Source: Corbicula japonica
Lineage: Eukaryota > Mollusca > Bivalvia > Venerida > Cyrenidae
Assembly: GCA_038501625.1 (NCBI GenBank)
Contig: JAZAYU010000035.1
Location: 1,312,001-1,376,000, forward strand
Direction of reading: 5' to 3'
DNA: 64,000 bases
Part shown: positions 59,082 through 64,000 of the stretch, in pieces
Position numbering within the stretch: the first letter of the stretch is position 1
How the letters are laid out: each line of letters opens with the position of its first letter
Notes under the pieces: generated by a model
What the model saw: only the letters and a program-made list of their open reading frames with translations
Databases searched by the model: none
What the model was told of the DNA's origin: nothing
Program-made: the position numbers and the translations under genes

Positions 59082-60656
59082 ATGAGTGATTATAAAAACT
59101 ACTTCAAAATCATATTAATGATTTCTAGTGTGATTTTCTTTATTTTGCATATTTTTAGTTATAAATACACAAAGTTAAGTTTTACGATAGCTGTAAAGAA
59201 TGTTTTGATAAATGACGTGTTTAATACATTTGACAATAAAACATTCAGTAAAAACAATACGGGTAATGAGGGTACTCTCGTAAAATATGCAAATGAAACA
59301 CGTGGAAATTATCATATATTAATCAGAGACAATCGAACTTTTTATAAATTTGGGATAAACGCAGAGGAAGAGAGAAGTTCAAAGAGTCCTATAACGAGAA
59401 TATCTAATATAACTCTGCAAAATTATGTCGACAGTACTGACAACGATACTCCTGCAGTGGATACTAAAATCCAAGTTAAAGACTTAGTATACACTGATAA
59501 GAATGAAATGGGCTTTTCGAGGACGTTACATGAACAAGATAATGATGATAAATCGGCGTCGATACAAACCATGTACATGAAGAACGCGCCACGCGCTGAA
59601 AACAACCCACTAGACATTAAAAATGCATCGGATTCCACAAGTGTAGTTGATAAAAGCTCGGGTAGCTCAGCACGATCAGAAATAGTGAGGACATTTCTCA
59701 CTACTCAAAATAAGCATCCGATCGCGGTTGAACATCAACAAAATGGAAAAGTACCGTTTAACAATCTGGTACTCCATAAATATGAACCTATGAAATTGAC
59801 TGTTAACATGGATGTAAGGAATACTAGATGTCAAGATTGCTTTGTCCATAACTTTCGGTACATATTAAACAATGGCAAGATATGTTCTATTGACCCTAGT
59901 AATGATACAATCGACCTGGTCATCATGATTCTTTCATCTCCTGGTAATATAGCGGCAAGAATGGCGCTAAGGACCACGTGGCTCACATACGCACAACAAA
60001 ACACGGGGAGTATTCGTTATGTATTCCTACTCGGAGAAACGAAGAACAAAACCATTCAGAACATGGTGGAAGAAGAAAACCGGAAGTTCTTGGATTTGGT
60101 TCAAGAAGACTTTGCCGACAGTTATATGAACCTCACTTATAAGACAGTAATGGGTTTCAAATGGGTTGTGAACTTTTGTTCTTCCGCGAAATATGTTATT
60201 AAAACGGATGACGACATGTATTTGAACATACCCAATTTTACGAAATTTCTTAATTCAGACGGTTATAAACTTGAAAATAACTTTGCGGGATCCTGTAACA
60301 CTGGGGCTCCAAACAGAAATATAAAGTCTAAATGGTACGCCTCAGTTAGTTCGTACAAAGAAACGAAGTACCCGGGTTTCTGTTCCGGAACATGTTACGT
60401 CACAAGCATGAACCTAGCGCGGCAAATATATAACGTTTCCTCTGGTGTACCGTTCTTTCACCTCGAAGACGTATACATCGGTTTATGCCTGCGACAAGTA
60501 GGGGGCTCCATCATTAATCTACCAGGTTTTAACCGCATAAGAGTGATGCCCACAGATCCATGCATATATAAAGGCAATGATTTGTTTACTTCTCATAACC
60601 TTACACCGGAAATCATACAAAATGTTTGGGAAATGTCGTGTCGCCCAAACAGCTAA
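59082..60656 (+). CDS. Beta-1,3-galactosyltransferase-like glycosyltransferase (GT31), single exon
   Basis: 524 residues in one open frame. The start is the first ATG after an in-frame TAA at 59070. A short cytosolic tail and membrane anchor (about 10-29, ILMISSVIFFILHIF) mark a Golgi type II protein. A ~240-residue stem, rich in Asn, Ser, Thr and Asp with many N-glycosylation sequons, is unusually long for the family. The GT31 domain spans ~275-515: IDLVIMILSSPGN, ARMALRTTW (292-300), YVFLLGE, the metal-binding DDD at 376-378 (YVIKTDDDMYLN), PGFCSGTCYV, and FHLEDVYIGLCLRQVG (459-474). By family it would transfer galactose or a related sugar from a UDP-sugar in beta-1,3 linkage; acceptor and sugar cannot be read from sequence. 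B3GNT-type activity is possible. Confidence 0.92.
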   Translation: MSDYKNYFKIILMISSVIFFILHIFSYKYTKLSFTIAVKNVLINDVFNTFDNKTFSKNNTGNEGTLVKYANETRGNYHILIRDNRTFYKFGINAEEERSSKSPITRISNITLQNYVDSTDNDTPAVDTKIQVKDLVYTDKNEMGFSRTLHEQDNDDKSASIQTMYMKNAPRAENNPLDIKNASDSTSVVDKSSGSSARSEIVRTFLTTQNKHPIAVEHQQNGKVPFNNLVLHKYEPMKLTVNMDVRNTRCQDCFVHNFRYILNNGKICSIDPSNDTIDLVIMILSSPGNIAARMALRTTWLTYAQQNTGSIRYVFLLGETKNKTIQNMVEEENRKFLDLVQEDFADSYMNLTYKTVMGFKWVVNFCSSAKYVIKTDDDMYLNIPNFTKFLNSDGYKLENNFAGSCNTGAPNRNIKSKWYASVSSYKETKYPGFCSGTCYVTSMNLARQIYNVSSGVPFFHLEDVYIGLCLRQVGGSIINLPGFNRIRVMPTDPCIYKGNDLFTSHNLTPEIIQNVWEMSCRPNS

Positions 60657-60657
60657 T

Positions 60658-60663
60658 AATAAA
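60658..60663 (+). promoter_or_regulatory. Candidate polyadenylation signal
   Basis: AATAAA two bases after the galactosyltransferase stop codon. If used, the 3-prime UTR would be extremely short. A nearby alternative is possible in the AT-rich flank. Confidence 0.4.
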
Positions 60664-60834
60664 TATAATTCGGTTGAAAAAAATCTTTTTTATTTGAGAA
60701 AAATATGTTAACTGTATTACTTAATCAAAAGGCCATCTGTGAGTGTTTATGTAAATTTTTGAGGTCTATATTAAATAATTATTAGATAGATAAAGAAATG
60801 TATGTCAGTGATTAATCATATAACCCAATGTAAC

Positions 60835-61015
60835 TACAGTCAAACTTGTCTTTAGCAGCCACCCAAGGGAGTAACAGAAAATGGCTGCTGAAGACAGGTG
60901 GCTGTTAAAGACAGTAAAAAATAGGAACAAAATGTCAGTTTAGGTCATATTAAACTGGCTGTTTTAGACAGGTCGTTGCTATTCGCAGGTGGCTGCTAAG
61001 GCAGGTTTCACAGTA
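60835..61015. mobile_element. Small inverted-repeat element, CTTTAGCAGCCACC family
   Basis: TACAGTCAAACTTGTCTTTA followed by GCAGCCACC at the left, GGTGGCTGCTAAGGCAGG and TTTCACAGTA at the right: imperfect ~28-bp inverted ends. Related copy at 41428-41555. Confidence 0.7.
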
Positions 61016-61084
61016 TACTCAGCAAAGAAGCAACTTGACACTTGATAAGTTAAAATAGCTAAGAGATGTTTTATCGCACTAGAC

Positions 61085-61172
61085 TTTATATTTGTATTTA
61101 TATTTGTATTGCAAGATTTTTCTAAAGCTTTATATTTGTATTTATATTTGTATTGCAAGATTTTTCTAAAGC
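61085..61172. repeat. 44-bp tandem duplication
   Basis: 'tttatatttgtatttatatt' through 'gcaagatttttctaaagc' occurs twice without differences. 61173-62160 holds no gene I can support. Confidence 0.9.
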
Positions 61173-62160
61173 TCTGTCAATCCCTGTTTCGCACGTGTAC
61201 CTTGCGCCCGCCGTAACTGGTTAGACGACAGGTCAAAAGTGAATCACATTTTAGCTCAGCTTGAACAAAAATCAGTTAAAAATTTTGATTAGGTAAACTT
61301 GCATAGCATATGAGAGGCAGAGAGAAACCGATTAACTGAAATGCTCAAAGCTGGCTTTACCTTTGTATACGTAATAAAGACGTTTAACTGCACCAGGAAT
61401 AAAATAGATGAATCAACAGGTCGTTTTAGGAAGACTGATTAAATGTGCGATTATCCTAGGCCAGGCGGACCAAGAGCAACTAGTCGTTTTATATACGTTA
61501 AATATACTATTTTCTGAGGCCACCTACATTATATCCTTACGAGTATTATATCTAATAATGCCATAAAATTGCAATAATTGTATCTAAAATGACATTTAAT
61601 TTTGTATAATACATATTTGCAATAAAAGAGGTTACCCGGATAGGGTCCTAAAACTAAAAAAAAAGCAACTAGCTAGCGGGAAGATCATGCCATCTTTGTA
61701 CGCCATTTACGTAACAGGTTTAGGCCTGCAACGTTGAAAGCACGTGATTTTCATGTCACTCCACAAACAATATGCAATAGGTTGCGGACTCAGAATACTC
61801 AGGTTAGAGTATGTCGCCCTTATACAGAAGGTGTAATGACGTCATGCCATTGCCAGATGCTTTTCTTCTGGGCACGTTAGAATCATCTATGGCGTCGCCT
61901 AAAGTAGAACGCCATACTGTTTACGGACGAAAAAGGTTCAATCTCAGTTTTGCCGACGACTGACAGCTTGTTAACCTCCGTCATATTGAAAGATTTTGCA
62001 TAAAAGTGTTACGTCAAATGCCTTGCGAAGACGTACATATGCACACAGTAAAACAAAATATGTCCTCGCTCAACGATAAAACACATTCATTTTTTATTGC
62101 AAACCACAATTCACAAAACTCGTCAATATGTGCCCAAGGCTATAAAACTAAGTAAGGAAA

Positions 62161-62245
62161 CCAGTCTCAAATCTCAAGCATCTGATTGACTGAAATAACG
62201 ACTGGTCGCCATTTCCGCCAATCAGATGTTTGAGATTTGAGACTG
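62161..62245. other. 85-bp near-perfect palindrome
   Basis: Starts CCAGTCTCAAATCTCAAGCA and ends with the complement. A few mismatches; longer at both ends than the 58330 copy (extra CCAGT). Confidence 0.85.
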
Positions 62246-62459
62246 GTTTCCAATCTCAGCTTTATAACCTTCAGCCCTGATTCCAATATTGCAATAATGT
62301 GAAAATAACAGTGTCAGGTTTCTTTTTTTTTGTTGAGTATAGCTTCGTGTTATTAATTCATATAACTACTCGAAGTTTGATAAACACCAAGTAAACAACA
62401 CATCATTGTGAAGTCAGCATTATATGTCTGGGATAATCTATCTGAAGAAATATAATATT

Positions 62460-62880
62460 TTATGTGTGCAAATTCGAAATGACATTGTTATGTTATTAGA
62501 TTGCATAATATGCTGATCGACATAGTTATGTTATTGACTTGCATAAGCTAATTGACATTTTTATGTTCTTAGCTTGCGTATGCTAAATGGCATTGTTATG
62601 TTTTGAACTTAAATGAGCGAAATGACATTGTTGTGTTATTAACTTGCATAATATACTGAATGACATTGTTATGTTATCGACTTGCATATGCTAATTGACA
62701 TTTTTATGTTCTTAACTTGAATATGCTAAATGGCATTGTTATGTTTTGAACTTGCATGAGCGAAATGACATTGTTGTGTTATTAACTTGCATAATATTCT
62801 GAATGACATTGCTATGTTATTAACTTGCATATGCCAAATGACATTGTTATGTTTTTAACTTGCAAACGCGTATGACGTTT
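62460..62880. repeat. Minisatellite AAATGACATTGTTATGTTAT
   Basis: About ten copies of a ~40-45 bp unit 'aatgacattgttatgttat' / 'taacttgcatatgct'. A higher-order unit of ~180 bp repeats twice (62500-62680 against 62680-62860). Confidence 0.85.
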
Positions 62881-62884
62881 AGTG

Positions 62885-63110
62885 ATGGTCCAGATCAGAC
62901 AGAACGGATGTACAGGCTTCATTAGATGCAGTCAGATCATGATCTACATTGTTCCCCGATGGATAACAGCCATATTCCATGGAGTAAAGGATAACTAGGA
63001 CGACTTTACTTCATAGATACAACCTTTAACACATGGGCAAACAATTTAAATCCAGCTAAGCCGACACATCTATGCCATTTGGTTTGACATGTATGTGACA
63101 CACTTAACTT
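62885..63110. repeat. Dispersed GATC-rich repeat
   Basis: 'gatggtccagatcagacaga', 'cagatcatgatctacattg', then 'caatttaaatccagctaagc'. Joined to the minisatellite as at 35560. Confidence 0.55.
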
Positions 63111-63359
63111 TTTATGCATGTTTAAGTGAACAGTGTACATGATCACATGGCACGAATGGGTTTAATTACTTATAACCATATCATATTGAGTCAATGGATA
63201 TTTTTGAAGTAGAATGTAAACAAACAAGAAGCTTTTCATGTAGGCAACAATGTAATGTTTTCTTATGAAGACCATGGCCCCAAATCATAACACTAAATCT
63301 GCAGACCAGTTTCAAATCTCAAGTATCTCCAATCTTAGTTTTTTATTATCCGTATAATT

Positions 63360-64000
63360 ACGCTTATAATCAATTACGCTTATGATGTAAATATTGTTTA
63401 AAAATCCTTAACCTTAATGAAATGATATTCCCTCTACTACGCTTATAATGTAAATATTGTTTAAAAATCCTAAACCTTAATGAAATGATAACTTTTACAT
63501 TATTTCCAGATGTGGAATGCGAGAAAACAAACCCCGAACGAAAATAATGTATATTCTACAACTCTTTAAATTGTAAACTTTTAAATTATTTCCAGATGTG
63601 GAAGACGATAAAACAAATACCGGACGAAAATTATATAAATTCTACAACTCTTTAAATTGTGAACTTTTACATTACTTCAAAACAAAACCGCAACGAAAAT
63701 AATGTAAATTCGACAACTCTTTAAATAGGAAACTTTTACATTACTTCCAGATGTGGAATTCAAGAAAACAAACCCCGAACGAAAATAATGTAAATTCTAC
63801 AACTCTTTAAGTTGTAAACTTTAACATTACTTCCAGATGTGAAACGCGATAAAACAAACCCCCAACGAAAATAATGTAAATTGTAAAACTCTTTAAATTG
63901 TAAACTTTTACATTACTTACAGATGTGGAATGCGAGAAAACAAAACCTGAACGAAAATAATGTAAATTCTACAACTCTTTTAATTGTAAACTTTTAAATT
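63360..64000. repeat. Satellite array continuing beyond the window
   Basis: First a ~67-bp doublet ('gtaaatattgtttaaaaatc', 63380-63490). Then ~86-bp units beginning 'cttttacattatttccagat' near 63492, 63578, 63664, 63732, 63819, 63905 and 63991. One unit is short by about 18 bp. Confidence 0.88.

Noticed and set aside
63492..64000. CRISPR array
   Set aside because: Regularly spaced repeats, but the whole ~86-bp unit is repeated with no unique spacers, and the genome is eukaryotic.

Overview
The window looks like nuclear DNA of a lophotrochozoan, most likely a bivalve mollusc. It is AT-rich, genes are split by GT-AG introns, and it is full of repeats with the design of the oyster 'pearl' elements: an ACGG/CCGT tetranucleotide run beside tandem ~145-175 bp modules, ended by a hairpin. 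Species is an inference. No repeat database could be searched.

Three protein-coding genes can be supported. (1) A furin/kexin-like proprotein convertase on the minus strand (17680 to 6534). I rebuilt ten in-phase exons, from signal peptide through furin-type cleavage site and complete D/H/N/S catalytic set. The C-terminal P domain is not in the window. (2) A BTB-BACK protein of 490 residues on the plus strand (29911-35160, three exons). It resembles the BTBD1/2/3/6 group but lacks a recognisable PHR domain. (3) A beta-1,3-galactosyltransferase-like (GT31) type II membrane enzyme of 524 residues in one exon (59082-60656, plus). Two broken coding remnants are also present: a PNMA/Ty3-type Gag (45206-46467, minus) and an unidentified degenerate reading frame (29199-29590, minus). 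I see no sign that the three genes work as a unit.

The rest is mostly transposable elements and satellites, often nested. 3.5-6.3 kb: a foldback element split by a pearl-like Helentron-type element. 6.5-17.7 kb: the convertase, with a near-identical 665-bp direct repeat pair in intron 1. 18.3-23.7 kb: a TA-flanked inverted-repeat element, a foldback and a second pearl-like element. 24-29 kb: small inverted-repeat elements, a 153-bp GC-rich hairpin and a 620-bp foldback. 30-35 kb: the BTB gene, whose first intron holds three nested repeats. 35-41 kb: minisatellites and foldbacks. 41.6-45.2 kb: two Helentron-like elements, one loaded with a GGTCTC-type satellite. 45-48 kb: the Gag remnant. 48.8-51.1 kb: an inverted-repeat element built from palindromic GGTACA/TGTACC units around a huge ATC microsatellite and a tRNA-derived SINE. 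51-59 kb: dispersed repeats and a 76-bp perfect palindrome. 60.7-64 kb: more repeats and a satellite that runs off the end.

The strongest candidates for something undescribed are the palindrome-built element at 48.8-51.1 kb, the shared hairpin-CTNG-TT termini of the Helentron-like elements, and their regularly spaced TCAAGGTCA sites.
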